Source of the DNA: Crocodylus rhombifer
Taxonomy: Eukaryota > Chordata > Crocodylia > Crocodylidae
Assembly (NCBI GenBank): GCA_038503035.1
Contig: JAVSML010024702.1
Span: 434,001 to 498,000, forward strand
Reading direction: 5' to 3'
Length of the DNA: 64,000 bases
The stretch's first letter is position 1. Every line of letters begins with the position of its first letter. Below are positions 10,625 to 21,958 of this stretch, piece after piece. The translations under genes were made by a program, and so were the position numbers. The notes beneath the pieces were generated by a model, which was given only the letters and a program-made list of their open reading frames with translations, searched no databases and was not told where the DNA came from.

Positions 10625-11281
10625 CAGGCCCAGGACAGACTCCTGGGGGACTCCATTTGATATTCTCTCCTGACTAGACATTGAATCATTGATGACTACT
10701 CTTTTAATACAATTGCCTGATCAGGTATATATCCACTTTACAGTAGTTTAATTTAATCTGTATTTCCTTAGCTTGTTAATGAGAATGCCATGGGAGACAA
10801 TTAGAAGTGCTGCTAAAATCAAAATATATCATATCCACTGCTCTTTCTAACCAGAGAGCCTTTCACCTTATCATTGAAGCAAGTCAGGTTGGTCAGCCAT
10901 TACTTACTCTTGATGAATCCATGCTGACTGTTTCTGATCAACTTGTTCTTCTCTAGGTCTTCTGCAATAGATGCCCTGAGTAGCTGTTCCATGATTATTC
11001 CAGGTATTGACATCAGGCTGACCGGTCTGTAATTCCCTGGATTCTCCTTCTTTCCTTTCTTAAATATAGGCACCATATTAGTCCTTTTCCAACCATCTAG
11101 GACCTCACCTGACCTCCATAAGTTCACAAAGAAGATAGCCAATGATTCTGAAATTACTTAAGCTAATTCCTTCAATACCCTGGTGTGCATCCCTTCTGGT
11201 CCTGCTGAGTTGAAAGCATCTAGCTTCTTTGAGTAATCTTTAACCTGTTTTTCTATTATCCTAGGACGTTTATCTCCTTCA
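10625..11281 (-). pseudogene. Ancient CR1 reverse-transcriptase remnant, first part
   Basis: The minus strand encodes recognisable CR1 reverse transcriptase. The 80-codon frame at 10900-11142 keeps 'VLDGWKRTNMVPIFKKGKKE' followed by NPGNYRPVSL, the conserved N-terminal finger block. The rest carries stops and shifts. It is more diverged than the CR1 at 20211-22921 and belongs to an older wave. It is interrupted at 11281 by a hAT-type element and resumes at 12001. Confidence 0.8.
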
Positions 11282-11992
11282 TAGGGTTGCCAACTGCTCA
11301 TAAATTTAAGTAAAGTCAGTTTAAAAGGAAAAATGAGGCTAAAATGCCTGTGTGTAAAATATGGAAAAAACCTTTAGGTGTCTGTAAAGACTCTAAGTAG
11401 CCAGAGCCCTTGGTGGGAAAGCAGCTGGATGCACTGTTGAAACACCAAAAGAGTACAGCAGTGCCACCTGGTGTGCAGCAGGAGCAGGAGCAGGAGCAGG
11501 AGCAAAGCACTCTGCAGGAAGCTCTTATCCAGGGCCTTGTTGACCACTTCAGTCATGTATTACTGTAGCTGCTGAGTCCTGTCAACTGCCTATAAATTGC
11601 TGAGTCAGGTAGGCTGAAACAGGTAGGCTTCTTTGGGGGTCTGTGCTTGGGGATGGGGAGAGTGAGGCTAGCAGGCATGGGTAAGGTAAGGGTGGGCTGG
11701 GGTGGGGACAGCACGGGGTAAAACTATTGCTGCAGTCCAGCAGAGTTGCCAGTCCAAGACACTTTTTTTCCCTGCAAACAGTTTACTGACAAACCAAAGT
11801 TTTTTACTACGTTTGTTGTTACATTTCTACATTTGAGCCCAGTTCTTCTAACTGGGTTCTGGAAGCATGACAGGGCCTGGCAGAAGAGTTATATTTACAT
11901 TATGGAAAACATATCAGTAAAAAAGTTTGGTTGTCAGTAAGAAGTTTGGAGATTATCAGTAAAAAAACCATGTTTCTGGGTTGGCAACCCTG
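11282..11992. mobile_element. hAT-type element inside an ancient CR1
   Basis: Termini are TAGGGTTGCCAAC at 11282 and its inverted partner (read in reverse complement, CAGGGTTGCCAAC) ending at 11992. The flanks CTCCTTCA (11274-11281) and CTCCTTCC (11993-12000) match at 7 of 8 positions, the duplication length made by hAT transposases. The CR1 reading continues across the insertion, which confirms the borders. A 6-bp GCAGGA tandem repeat lies at about 11478-11503. No transposase is encoded. Confidence 0.8.
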
Positions 11993-12000
11993 CTCCTTCC

Positions 12001-12605
12001 TTTTACTGCCAATGGCATTCATCTAGTAGTTGTCCCTATTCATGAAGACTTAAGGAAAAAAAACCCATTAAAATACTTCAGCCTTCTCTGAATCATCCGT
12101 AACTAGTGCACTTCCACATTCTGCAAGGGACATATGGTTTCTCTGGGCTTCCTCTGATGTTTGTCATACTTGTAAAATCCCCTTTTATTTCTTTTTATTA
12201 TGTCCCTCGCCAGCTTCACCTCAAATTATGCCATAACCTTTCTCTTTCCTTGCACACCTGTGTGATATTCTTATCCTCTTCCCTAGTACTAAGATCATAT
12301 TTCCACTTCTTGTAGTGTTCCTTTTTGAGTTTCAATGCATTGAAGAGATTGCTGTCAAGCCAGGCTGACCTCTTGTTGGACTTCCCATTTTTCTTTTGCA
12401 TTGGGACAGCTTGCTCCTGGGCTCCTAAAAAAGACCTCCTTAAAATACAACCAGGTCTCCTAGACTCTTTTTCCCCTTAGACTTCCCTCCCAGGGGATCC
12501 TGCCAATCGGTTCCCTCAGTTTGTTAAAGTTGCTTTTCTGAAGTCCAGTGTCCTTATTTTGCTACTCTCCTTCCTTTCTTCCCATAGGATCTTGAACTCT
12601 TTTAT
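12001..12605 (-). pseudogene. Ancient CR1 remnant, second part
   Basis: Continuation of the CR1 broken at 11281. The minus-strand frame 12216-12401 carries SAWLDSNLFNALKLKKEHYK, matching the CR1 linker between endonuclease and reverse transcriptase, which normally reads like RPAWLN...K...Y..WK. No intact frame remains. Confidence 0.7.
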
Positions 12606-12948
12606 TTCAGGAAGAGTATTCAGCACTGGCCCACACCTGTAGGGAGCAAACTCGGAAAGCCAAGGCTGACACCAAACTCAAACTGGAGTGTCACTGGAGG
12701 GATCAAGGCAGGCAGGGGCTCAGGCACGCTGCCTCTGCTGGTGACACTTGTAGGGGTACAGCCTGGGTACCCAAGGGGCCAAAATGAAAGTCAGCTCCCA
12801 CATAAAGGCTATGGCCTTGCAGGCACAACTGGACCAACAACTGTAGTCAGTTGCAGCCATCCACCTTACCCACAAGGTCTTGACCATAATGCAGCATTGC
12901 CTTGCTGGCTGGGAGTGCCCTTGCTTCTGCATCCCACCCGACAGGGCC
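12606..12948. other. Unassigned sequence
   Basis: About 340 bp, moderately GC-rich. Reading frames at 12720-12998 have no domain I recognise. Confidence 0.4.
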
Positions 12949-13375
12949 TCATAGATTCATGGATATTAGGGTCAGAAGGGACCTCAGCAGATCATTGAGT
13001 CTGACCCCCTGCCCCAGGCAGGAAAGAGTACTGGGATCAGATGACTCCAGCCAGGTGCTTGTCCAGTCTCCTCTTAAAGACACCCAAGGTAGGTGAGAGT
13101 ACCAACTTCCTTAGAAGCCCATTCCAGATTCTGGTAACCCTTATCATAAAGAAGTTCTTCCTGATGTCTAACCTGAATCTGCTTTCTGTCAGTTTGTGGC
13201 TGTTATTTCTAGTTACTCTAAGGGGTGCCCTGGTAAACAGAGCATCTCCTATCCCTTGCTGTCCCCCTCTGATGAACTTGTAGACAGCCACAAGATCCCC
13301 TCTCAGCATTCTCTTGCAGCGGCTGAAGAGATTCAGGTCCCTCAGTCTCTCCTCACACGGTCTTAACTGCAAGCT
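12949..13375 (-). pseudogene. CR1 3' end with C-terminal reverse-transcriptase coding
   Basis: The 3' terminus lies at 12949 (complement of 'tcatagattcat...gggtcagaagggacc'). The minus-strand frame 13037-13387 keeps the CR1 C-terminal blocks CEERLRDLNLFSRCKRMLRG, then FRLDIRKNFFMIRVTRIWN, and ends at FKRRLDKHLAGVI. Strong 5' truncation is normal for CR1, which copies by target-primed reverse transcription. The frame is open, but without the catalytic domain the copy is inactive. Confidence 0.85.
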
Positions 13376-13469
13376 TCTTACCTGCAAGTTCTTAGCAAGC
13401 TTTTAGGTGCAATCACCCTCCTTCAGGCATAGGAAGTCTCTGCTGTTCTGGGACTCCAAGGAAGACACC

Positions 13470-14222
13470 TAAAGAGACCCAGCCCTGCCTTAACAATAAA
13501 TGCAAGTTCTGTCAGTACATTTGTGACAGATGAACACAATTATCAACATTCCACACAATACAACCATCAGAATCCGTAGATCACACAAACCTATCCAAAA
13601 TGTGGAATTCCAGAATCCTCATCCAGTGCACCAAATTCTTTGTAGAAACTTTGTAGATAAAACTAGACAAAAGCTACACATCAGAATGAATGAGCATAGA
13701 AAAGATAAATAACAGAGATACTAGAACACAGGTAGAATAATATTTTTCACAGAAAAAACACACCCTGTCTCACCTTACAGTTCCTGTGTTCAAGCGAGAT
13801 TTACAAAACACCTTCAAAAGACAAGTCTGGAAACAAAAAGCCATTAGCCCATTGGACACTCAGAAACAGGGACTTAATATAAAAAATGACTTAATGGTCC
13901 CTTAGGATCTACATGATACTGGCTAATTTCTGCCCCTCACAAGTGCAGAAATTAGCACTAAACTACACTCCTGAATGGTCTAGATCTCTTACACTTAGCA
14001 GGTTTTTACTGAATCTCTTGTCTGTTGCCTAACTACAATTACTTCTTATCTCCTTTTTTTATTTATATATGGAGATTTAAACAAGCTTTGTTCTATATGC
14101 TATTTAGCTCTTCTCTATCTTCTTTCTTTCCCAGAGACCTGAGGAAGGGCACTGTGGTACCTGAAAGCTTGTCTATCTTACTCTTGCAGTTGGACCAATA
14201 AAAGTTATAACCCACAGGAATC
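13470..14222 (+). pseudogene. Penelope-like retroelement remnant (GIY-YIG end)
   Basis: The plus strand encodes a C-rich block NNKCKFCQYICD near 13491-13526, then after a frameshift a 60-codon frame (13530-13712) that ends TRQKLHIRMNEHRKDK. In Penelope-like elements this is the linker and GIY-YIG endonuclease, where the normal sequence reads YVGKT..L..RM.EHR. The usual tyrosine/glycine part reads CRNFVDKT here, so the active site is degraded. Downstream 'VFKRDLQNTFKRQVWKQKAI' also fits the family C-terminus. The 3' UTR ends with 'cctgaggaagggcac...gaaagcttgtc...ttggaccaataaaag', a motif found twice more at 18085-18600. Confidence 0.7.
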
Positions 14223-14256
14223 CTTGCCAGGTACACAAAAGCCATTTGGCTTAGGA

Positions 14257-14864
14257 CAGGGGTAGGCAATTAATGGGCCTGCGGGCCACATAGGGAGTTC
14301 TGCTGAGCTGTCATGGGCTAGGTCAACACTGCACTTCCCCCACCCCCATGCAACAATTCACCAAAACTCCCTATGTGGGATGGGGCCGTGGGTGAGGAGT
14401 GTTGTTTGGGATCAGCACAGCATGGAGCCAGGGCTCTGGGCAGAGCTGGGAGGTCTGTGGGTCTGCTGCCCCGCACTGTAACCAGCCCAAGATCCTGGGG
14501 TCTCCCTGGCCCTGCCCACCTGTCTCGCTCCCAGACTCTGCTCCCCACCAGCCCGCAGCCCCATCCCAGCTGCCCAGCCGACCACCCTGTTCATGCAGGT
14601 CCTACCCCCNNNNNNNNNNGGTCAGGGTCCATCAGCAGTGGCCGGAAGGAGCCACCACCATCGGGGCTCCTGGGAAATGGAGTCCAACCACCACACCCCA
14701 TCAGCCCCATTGTGTGCCCAGGGGCAGTGGGACTGGCTGCATGTGCCATGGCCTAGGCTGGCCTTCACACCTGGGCCAGGTAGGACCAGGGGACCCACTG
14801 CAGGATGGACAAAATCCTTTGGCAGGCCAGATGCAGCCCATGGTCTGCATTTTGCCTGCCCCTG
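14257..14864. mobile_element. hAT-type miniature element (contains an assembly gap)
   Basis: Termini CAGGGGTAGGCAAT (14257) and, reverse complemented, CAGGGGCAGGCAAAAT (ending 14864) form inverted repeats. The flanks GCTTAGGA (14249-14256) and GGTTAGGA (14865-14872) agree at 7 of 8 positions. The interior is GC-rich and holds ten Ns at 14610-14619. The frames inside are not real genes. It belongs to the same family as 50210-50400. Confidence 0.8.
14610..14619. other. Assembly gap (10 N)
   Basis: Ten consecutive N characters. The number may be a placeholder rather than the true length, so the size of the surrounding element is approximate. Confidence 0.99.
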
Positions 14865-14872
14865 GGTTAGGA

Positions 14873-15182
14873 GCTAGAACCTTGTACTTTCCCATTCCCC
14901 ACTCCAAAATAGAACTCACCTCACTGCATCACTCTCCTTCCGCTTTGCTTTCCTTTCCCGGGCTCAAAACATAGCTTCTCTTGTGGTGAGTTAGTGGAAG
15001 CTTCAGGGTTCTCTGGGTGATGTCTACCTTATGGCCTCATAGCCAGAGCAATTTTCTAGAAAGTGGTAAATGCCAGCTCAAAATTCGTGGGGAAGGCCTA
15101 GAACCTGGGTGGGAGACTTCCTTCTTCAACACTAGTCATGATTATTTGGCAGTTGTGTTTTTGGGATTTAAATGGAGTTATA
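14873..15182. other. Unassigned sequence
   Basis: No gene or repeat recognised in these 310 bases apart from the target duplication of the neighbouring element at 15175-15182. Confidence 0.4.
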
Positions 15183-15487
15183 GAATGTCTCATGCCTCCA
15201 GAGGCTGGGGGGGGCACAGCGATCTCCTGCAGGTGGCGGCAGTGTCAGTGGTGAGGTGGGGAGTGACAAGCACCAACTGGTGATCAATGACAACCTACAG
15301 ACACTGCCAGCAGCGTCATAGCAGCCAGTGGCAATGGGTGACCACCCAGAGATGCTGCTGGAGGTGTCGGTGGCAGTGAGTGGCAACCGCCTGCGGGCAG
15401 TGTCAGCAGCAGTCAATTTCAGGGGGTGCACCGCCAATCTCAGGGGGTGCACACACACCTGTGTGCACCCCCTACACATTGCTAGTG
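15183..15487. mobile_element. GC-rich hAT-like miniature element, complete copy
   Basis: GAGTTATA occurs at 15175-15182 and again at 15488-15495, a perfect 8-bp target duplication. The right end, reverse complemented, begins CACTAGCAATGTGTAGGGGG and matches the corresponding ends at 33223 and 62411. The interior is built from degenerate subunits of the 'gcagatgctgccagcagcg' type. The left terminus is altered but retains 'ccagaggctgggg', shared with the copy at 33223-33452. No coding capacity. Confidence 0.7.
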
Positions 15488-15495
15488 GAGTTATA

Positions 15496-16073
15496 CGTGT
15501 CCCAGTGATGCTATTCTGTCTCAGTGTTATGTGGTTACATATAACTTTCTGAGTATGTAGCACAACTGCAGGTGTGCAAGTGCAAATAGAATCCAGACTT
15601 TGTGTAAGTTACAAACATTATGCTTATGCAGCCACATATGTGCCCCTTAGGTGCATAAAGGTGAAACTGGAGGGACCCTTTGTGTTCCTCTCTTCTTGTT
15701 TGATCATTCCCTAGGGCAAGTGACTAATAGTCCAAACTAAAGTTCACAAGTCAATCAATTGCAAATGTCAGATTTGATAGAAGGTATACATGTCTCCTAT
15801 TAAATGCATTTCATGTATATGCAGTGCCCTCTTACTATTCCCAGGTGATCACATTTTCTGTGCACTATGATTTTTAATTGGAAGCCTGGGGTTACTGAGT
15901 GAAGGTGAACAATGACCTTACAACAATTTGTTGAAACCAGCAGGTTAAACAGAAACAGTCTGACAAACGAGACTGTGAGAACAAAGACCCTCCTCTGGTA
16001 CTGATAGGAGGTTGAAGCTCTATGTGATGATGGATCTTGCTTCTCTGTATCCTTTTATAATCTCCCAAACAGC
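15496..16073. other. Unassigned sequence
   Basis: No supported feature; ordinary composition and no long reading frame. Confidence 0.4.
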
Positions 16074-16790
16074 TGTAAGTACCCTGACTTTCCCGCCTGC
16101 CACGTCTTGGATGTTATTATAATATGTTCTGCTTTATGATGTCACTTGTCGGGAGGGCTGTTATATATATATTTGTTGTTTTATTTTGCACTTTGGGTGT
16201 CTCTATTAGGAATCCCGGTATTATAGAGGAAAACTTCACTCGATTATTCCCACACACTTGCCGATATATATATTCACAATCAGATGCAGATTAACACTTG
16301 TCTTTAACTTTATTCTTTATAACACTATACAAACTTTCATTATCTTTAAACAAAAGTGGTTTTTTTTTTTTAACAATTATATCAACTTTGTAATTCTATC
16401 TACACAGTGTTCTTATTTAACCTTTATCAGTTTGGTTGGACTGAACTTGGTGTTAACAAACAAAGTCCCTTTAACTCTGGTTTGTCCATTTACTTCCTGT
16501 TTTGTTTTTTTTTTAGAACAGGCTTTTCTCTTCAAGTCTTGTTATTTCTCTCTCTTTACTTTTGCTATCCTGAGTGTGTACCTTTCATCTGGTGCGTGCC
16601 TGAAGCCTTGAATCCTTGTGGTCAGCACTCGGTTGTTTTCACTAAGCTTGTGGGAGTGAGTCAATTCACTCTTCTCTTCTTTTTTTTGTCAGCACAGCTC
16701 CAGCCACATCTCCGGTGTCTCTTTAGGGATCCGCTCCTCTCTCTCAGAGCTCCGCTTGGGAAAGTAAATGCTTCTACAGTGTAGCCATCA
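16074..16790 (+). mobile_element. LTR-like segment
   Basis: The shared LTR box CTGCCACGTCTTGG lies at 16097-16110 close to a possible 5' start TGTAAGTACCC at 16074, the same relation as in the 50684 LTR. A long T-rich body follows, and a possible end at 'gcttctaca' lies near 16778. A target duplication is not visible. The open frames at 16258-16784 are hydrophobic because of T-richness; I see no protein family there. Confidence 0.4.
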
Positions 16791-17017
16791 GTAAATGAAT
16801 GCAAAGTGTAAAGTAGCTATAATCATACCAGGTAGAGATGGCAACAGCCTTTTAGAACATTTAGTTTGTCTCTTCTGAGGTGAAGACTCCATTTTTCCCT
16901 CACCAATAGAGTGTCATCCCTGTAAAAAATTATGACAGAAGAACAATGGAAATTGTGGGGAGCAGAAAGAAACTACAGGTTCTACAACAAAATGGTGGTC
17001 ACGATTTTCCATTATTC

Positions 17018-17401
17018 TTGTATAATAAAGGGCTTAGTCTGTCTTTCTGTTTGTCCATAACACTCTTGGAGTCCACTGGCTAGTGAAACAACCAGAGTGA
17101 GGAGTGCCACCATGACAGCAAGGATGGAGGGGATGGAATGGGGGGGCATGGCCAGCACCGCTGGCCTTACCCCCTCGCTCCATCCACACTGTCATGGCGG
17201 TGCTCCACTGCCTCCAAAGAGCAGGGCCAGCAGCGCTGGCATCAGTGGCAGCGTGGGGTGCTGGTGGAGGAGGATGGAGGGGCAAGCTTTCCCCTCCTCC
17301 CCCCTGGCTTCTGGAAGGCAGCGGTGGTGAGGGTGGTGAGTGGTGGTGCTCTGTCCCCACCTGCCCCCCACTCCCGTCATTCTTGACAGGCAGTTGGCTA
17401 G
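17018..17401 (+). mobile_element. Possible Helitron-like fragment
   Basis: The start 'ttcttgtataataaagggcttagtctgtc' followed by repeated tctgt words resembles the 5' end of Helitron elements. A possible CTAG 3' end lies at 17398-17401, but a stable hairpin just before it and the expected A/T host junction are not clear. The interior is GC-rich with several overlapping frames that carry no Rep or helicase motif. Confidence 0.3.
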
Positions 17402-17422
17402 CACACTATAATGAAATAAGTA

Positions 17423-17738
17423 CAGCAGAACCCAGATTCTTCACATAGTCAAGTTCCTTTGCCCCCTACAAAGATAAGAGTCTGTGAACTAGTGTATATA
17501 CAGCCACAGCAAACAGATGTATAGGACCAATGAGATGTTACCTGCAACTTTTATTTAAAATGACACCACTTCTCCAGTCAGCTGTGAGGAAACCCTAATG
17601 AATGGAGAAGCAGTGCCCTTTGCAATAAAAACTGCAGCAAATCAACAATCAGCTGAGCGGCTCATCCTTAATTCAGCAACCTGTTAGGAACTAACTGGGT
17701 TGTGAATCCCCAAAATACAAAAAAATTGGGTTCTACTG
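17423..17738. mobile_element. Tigger/pogo-type miniature element
   Basis: The ends CAGCAGAACCCAGATTCTTC (17423) and, reverse complemented, CAGTAGAACCCAATTTTTTT (ending 17738) are inverted repeats flanked on both sides by TA (17421-17422 and 17739-17740). TA duplications and CAGTAGAACC-type ends are the signature of pogo/Tigger elements of the Tc1/mariner superfamily. At 316 bp it lacks a transposase. Confidence 0.75.
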
Positions 17739-17929
17739 TAATATCTTTTTCCATTAAACATGGTTTCCTCAACCAAATGGGCAGTCTCTCCTTGAAGGCA
17801 GTGAAATTCATAAGGCAGTTCTAGGTTAGAATCATTGTCTTCTTAATTTCTTCTTTGGTCATGTCCCTCTCTTCAGTGATGTCCCTGCATGAGATTGCAC
17901 ATTTTTAAGCAAGTTTAGTAGGCTGATCA

Positions 17930-18270
17930 CTGCTAAAGTTCCAATAAAACTTCAGCATGTTTCAAGGAATGAAGGAGATGGCAGTTCAGTCCCTCAGAGG
18001 GAACAGGATTCTGAGCATGGTGACTGAAGTGCTGACTTGATGGACCCTCATGGACCCTCAGGAACAGACATCCACCTTCAGCTTCTTCTGGGCAAAATTC
18101 AGCCTGAAGAAGGATGTGTGTGTCCAAAAGCTTGCAAAGAAAGATTTTTTGTTGTGATTTTTTAGTTGGTCTAATAAAAGGTATCATCTCTGAACCAGGA
18201 GTTTTAGAGTTTTGCATTTCTTTTTGTCTCAGACCAACACAGCTAGCAAATACATCCCTGAAACATGACA
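17930..18270 (+). mobile_element. Penelope-like 3' tail, copy A
   Basis: Contains 'cctgaagaaggatgtgtgtg', then 'aaaagcttgcaaag' and 'ttagttggtctaataaaaggtatcatctctg', and ends 'cagaccaacacagctagcaaatac'. The same order closes the Penelope remnant at 14222, and this copy is nearly repeated directly downstream. No coding sequence is left. Confidence 0.55.
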
Positions 18271-18280
18271 GATGCCAATT

Positions 18281-18605
18281 TTTTGTCAATTTTGGAATGA
18301 TAAACTTCACTGCTAAATAACAAAGAAAGCTTTCTACACCTCTCTGCCTTTCTGCCATCTGACACCACCAAGGAAGAAATACTGCCTTATCTGTACATCA
18401 AAGAGCAAGTCACACAAAGTAACTCTCATGGACCCAGAGGAACAGACAACCTATAGGGACTTTTACTATCTTTAGTTTTCCCTCAGCCTGAAGAAGGGTG
18501 CATGTGCCCAAAAGCTTGCAAAGAAAGATAACTTTCTGCGACTTCTTAGTTGGTCTAATAAAAGATATCATCTCTGAATGAAGAGTTTTAGAGTTTTGCT
18601 TTTCA
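18281..18605 (+). mobile_element. Penelope-like 3' tail, copy B
   Basis: A second copy of the tail: 'cctgaagaagggtgcatgtg', 'aaaagcttgcaaagaaag', 'ttagttggtctaataaaagatatcatctctg', 'gagttttagagttttgc'. It lies in the same orientation about 385 bp after copy A, and both share 'tctcatggaccc' or 'ctcatggaccct' upstream, suggesting a tandem arrangement or local duplication. Confidence 0.55.
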
Positions 18606-18951
18606 GACCGGATGGTAGGGTATTTTCTAGGCATGATGTAAAGCTCCCAGATACTGGTATCAAAGAACCCTTTTCCCTTTAAAACAAGGGCAAAGATTCC
18701 AACAACTAACTCCATAAAACACCTGGAGCTTGAGCTGGACAGGATTTTGTATTCTTATATACTTTTGTATACTATTGCTACATGTGCCACTACAACACTA
18801 CTTGCAAATAGGGAGTGAATAAAGTTATTTCTACATTTCTCCAGTCAAGGACCAGAGTCTGATCACAAATTGTAAGACTTACCTCCAGCAAAGTACATGC
18901 CTAATAATATGCCCCTGGGAGTCTGTAATAGGACCAGTGCTCTAGAGGTGG
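18606..18951. other. Unassigned sequence
   Basis: No recognisable feature in these 345 bases. Confidence 0.4.
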
Positions 18952-19979
18952 CTGTGATATCCCTTGGTGGCCACACAGCTCCTGCTTCTCACCCTCCTTC
19001 TTCCCTCCCATCTGCCATGCCTTGATGTTCTTTAATTCTGGAAAGGGAGGCTACCTAAGGGCCCTAGAGTGAGCCATGCTGTTTTCCTACCACTGGATCC
19101 TCTCAGATCCTGCTAGTCCCCAAACTAGTCTTCAGATAAGGTAGGCCCTCCTGGCCCATACATGCCCCCAGGGAACCTGCTGCCATATGGCTTGTGCACC
19201 GCCTCCAACCTCCCCTACAGCCATGCCCATGCCTTGCAGATGACACCAATTATTTTTTTTCAGTTGGGCACTTAGCCCCAGTCCAATATCTGGCTTCCTC
19301 AAGCCTCTATGTTCTTGTCAGGCTCTGCCCCCCTCAGTCCGTGGGCTCACTGGCCCCCTCTGCTCCTCTCGGGCTGTGGGCTGATTAGCACGCTGTAGTT
19401 CCTCCTCAGGCACTGAGCTCCCCGGCCCTGTCTGACTTTGGCCAACATTAAGCTTCCACTTTAACTGCAATCAAGCCCTTGCCCTCTGACAGGGCTCAAG
19501 ACAGGCACATGCCCTGCAGGGACCTTCAACCTCCCCTGATTTTCCCTGACCATCCCACCAGTCATAACTGTAACCAAAGAATAAGTTCTCTTGGCTAGAA
19601 TATGAATTTTGCACAGGGCCTTAACCCAAAGAGTAGCCCTTCAGCTGACTCATATCACTTCCCCAGCCCTGGGTCATAGTTCTCTCTAAATCAGCAGCAT
19701 TCTAACCGCATGGACCAGGGTAGCCCACACGTCTTTCAGGAGACCCTCTGCCTTTTTTTTGCTCTGGAGCTACTTCCTCTGCAGTCACCAGAGACTGACC
19801 AGCCTGGCTCAGGCCTAGGGTTTATAGGCTGTCCGTGCCCCACCCATTTTGGGTCAGATGGCTTCTCCAACAACCTACAGACATTTCTCATCCAGGTCTG
19901 AAAGCTGGTCTCCCTGGCAGCTTACACCTGTGGATAGCAGTGCTCTTCCTATCTATAGCAGGCCTCTGCCCTATGACAC
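18952..19979 (+). mobile_element. LTR-like segment, about 1 kb
   Basis: Possible ends are TGTGATATCCCTT (18952) and CTGCCCTATGACA (ending 19979). The shared box CTGCCATGCCTTGATG is at 19012-19027, about 60 bp from the 5' end, followed by 'gggaggctaccta', which matches 'ggaggctgccc' in the 54732 copy. The body is pyrimidine-rich like the 50684 LTR. The flanking 5-mers (GTGGC, CTATT) do not match, so limits are provisional. Confidence 0.5.
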
Positions 19980-20418
19980 TATTGCAGGACAGTTAGCTCT
20001 GCAATAGGTACTTATTGCTTTTTAACTTTTGCCTGCGTTTTTGCTTGCAGGCAATTTATTCAGAGCAGTTCTGCTTCAACTGGCTGCAGGTGTTCACCTT
20101 GCCTCAATGTGCCATGCTTTGCCGAGGCAACAGTTTTTCCTTACTGCTTACCCAACTGCAGCCAGCCCCTGTTCAGCTGCCTGGGCTCTATCTGCTGCAT
20201 TTCCTCTCTTTCATAGTTTCATAGTCTCTAGGGTCGGAAGGGATCATCTAGTCCGATCCCCTGCCAAGGCAGGAAAGAATACTGGGGTCAAATGACCCCA
20301 GCAAGATGTTCATCTAACCTCCTCTTAAACACCCCCAGGGTAGGAGCCTGCACCACTTCTCTTGGAAGTTGGTTTCAGACCCTAGCCATCCTGACCGTGA
20401 AGTAGCACCTCTTGATAT

Positions 20419-21957
20419 CTAACCTAAACCTACCCTCTGCCAGCTTGTGACCTGGTTATTCCTGGTCACTCCTGGTGGTGCTCGGGGGAACAGTGACTCC
20501 CCCCATGCCTGCTGATCCCCCCTGACTAGTTTATAACAGGCCACAAGATCCCCCCTCAGCCTTCTCTTTTGGCGGCTGAACAGGTTCAGGTCCCATAGCC
20601 TCTCCTCATAGGGCTTGCCCTGTTGTCCTCTGATCATACGAGTGGCCCTCCTCTGGACCCTCTCCATGCTGTTGACATCCCTCTTGAAGTGCGGCGCCCA
20701 GAACTGGACGCAGTACTCCATCTGCGGCCTGACCAGTGCCGCATAGAAGGGGAGGATCACCTCTTTGGACTTGCTCGAGATGCATCTGTGGATGCATGAC
20801 AAGGTGCGGTTGGCCTTCCTGACTGCATCCCCACACTGCCGGCCCATGTTCATCTTGGAGTCAATGATGACTCCAAGATCCTTTTCTGTCTCTGCACTGA
20901 TGAGAAGGGAGTTCCCCAGCCTGTAGGTATGGTGCTGGTTCTTCCTCCCCAGGTGTATCACTTTGCACTTATCGGTGTTGAATCCGATCCTATTCTCGTC
21001 CTCCCACCCTTGTAACCTGTCTAGGTCTGATTGTAGCCTGTTGTATCCTTCCAGTGTGCCCACGTCCCCCCACATCTTAGTGTCATCAGCAAATTTCAAC
21101 AGGGTGCTTATTACCCCCTTGTCCAAATCACTGATGAAGATGTTGAACAGTGCGGGCCCGAGGACCGAGCCCTGCGGAACCCCACTGCCCACGTCCTTCC
21201 AGGTTGAGAAGGACCCATCCACTACCACCCTCTGGGTGCGGCCCTCCAGCCAGTTGGCGACCCTTTTGACTGTGTGGGTGTCTACACCACAGCCCCTCAG
21301 TTTCTTAATGAGAACGGGGTGAGAGACAGTGTCAAAAGCCTTCCGGAAGTCCAGGAAGACTATATCCACTGCTACCCCTGCATCTAATATTCTGGTGATT
21401 TGATCGTAAAAGGCCACCAGGTTGGTCTGACAGGACCTGCCAATGATGAACCTGTGTTGGTTGCCCCTAAGCATGCAGTCCCCTGCTGGCCCCTCCTGGA
21501 TGTGCACCAGCATAATTTTCTCGAACAGCTTGCCTAGGATCTAGGTAAGACTAACTGGCCTATAGTTTCCCGGGTCCTCCTTCCTGCCTTTTTTGAAGAT
21601 GGGGACCACTTTGGCCCTCTTCCAGTCCTCCAGTACCTCACCAGAGCACCATGAGTGCTCGTAAAGCCGTGCCAGGGGACTTGCAATGACCTCAGCCAGT
21701 TCCTTTAGAACTCTAGGGTGGAGATCATCCTGACTGGCTGACTTGAATACGTCCAGTCCCTCTAGAAGCTCCCTAACTAAATCCTCACTAACCTGTGGCC
21801 CAGGTGTGCCTCCCCTGGGGCCCGAGGGGGGCCCAGCAGGGAGGTGGCTGTTCTGGTCCCTACTTAGGAAGACAGAGGCAAAGAAATCGTTAAACATGTT
21901 AGCTTTGCCGTCTGGTGTGACGACCAAGTTTCCCAATGCGTCCTGCAAGGGTCCCAC
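20419..21957 (-). pseudogene. CR1 ORF2 reverse-transcriptase part
   Basis: Read on the minus strand in one frame: an N-terminal part (21957 to 21544) with VPIFKKGRKEDPGNYRPVSL, a single TAG stop at 21541-21543, then 364 codons (21513-20419) with the motif [35 protein letters not shown] and the catalytic FADD box (residues 141-144 of the second part, 21082-21093). Thus all main polymerase motifs survive. The stop replaces the codon just before ILGKLFEK, probably a single CAG to TAG change. The frame is lost after 'VTRNN' (about 20460), where the normal C-terminus continues in another frame. Confidence 0.9.
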
Positions 21958-21958
21958 A

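Noticed and set aside
14373..14974. 191-codon plus-strand frame spanning the N gap
   Set aside because: It runs across unknown bases and lies in a non-coding hAT miniature element.
16258..16784. Two hydrophobic plus-strand frames that resemble membrane segments
   Set aside because: The hydrophobicity follows from T-rich sequence (Phe, Leu, Ile codons) within an LTR-like segment.
20963..21322. Plus-strand 119-codon frame
   Set aside because: It is the antisense shadow of the CR1 reverse transcriptase, which is clearly on the minus strand.
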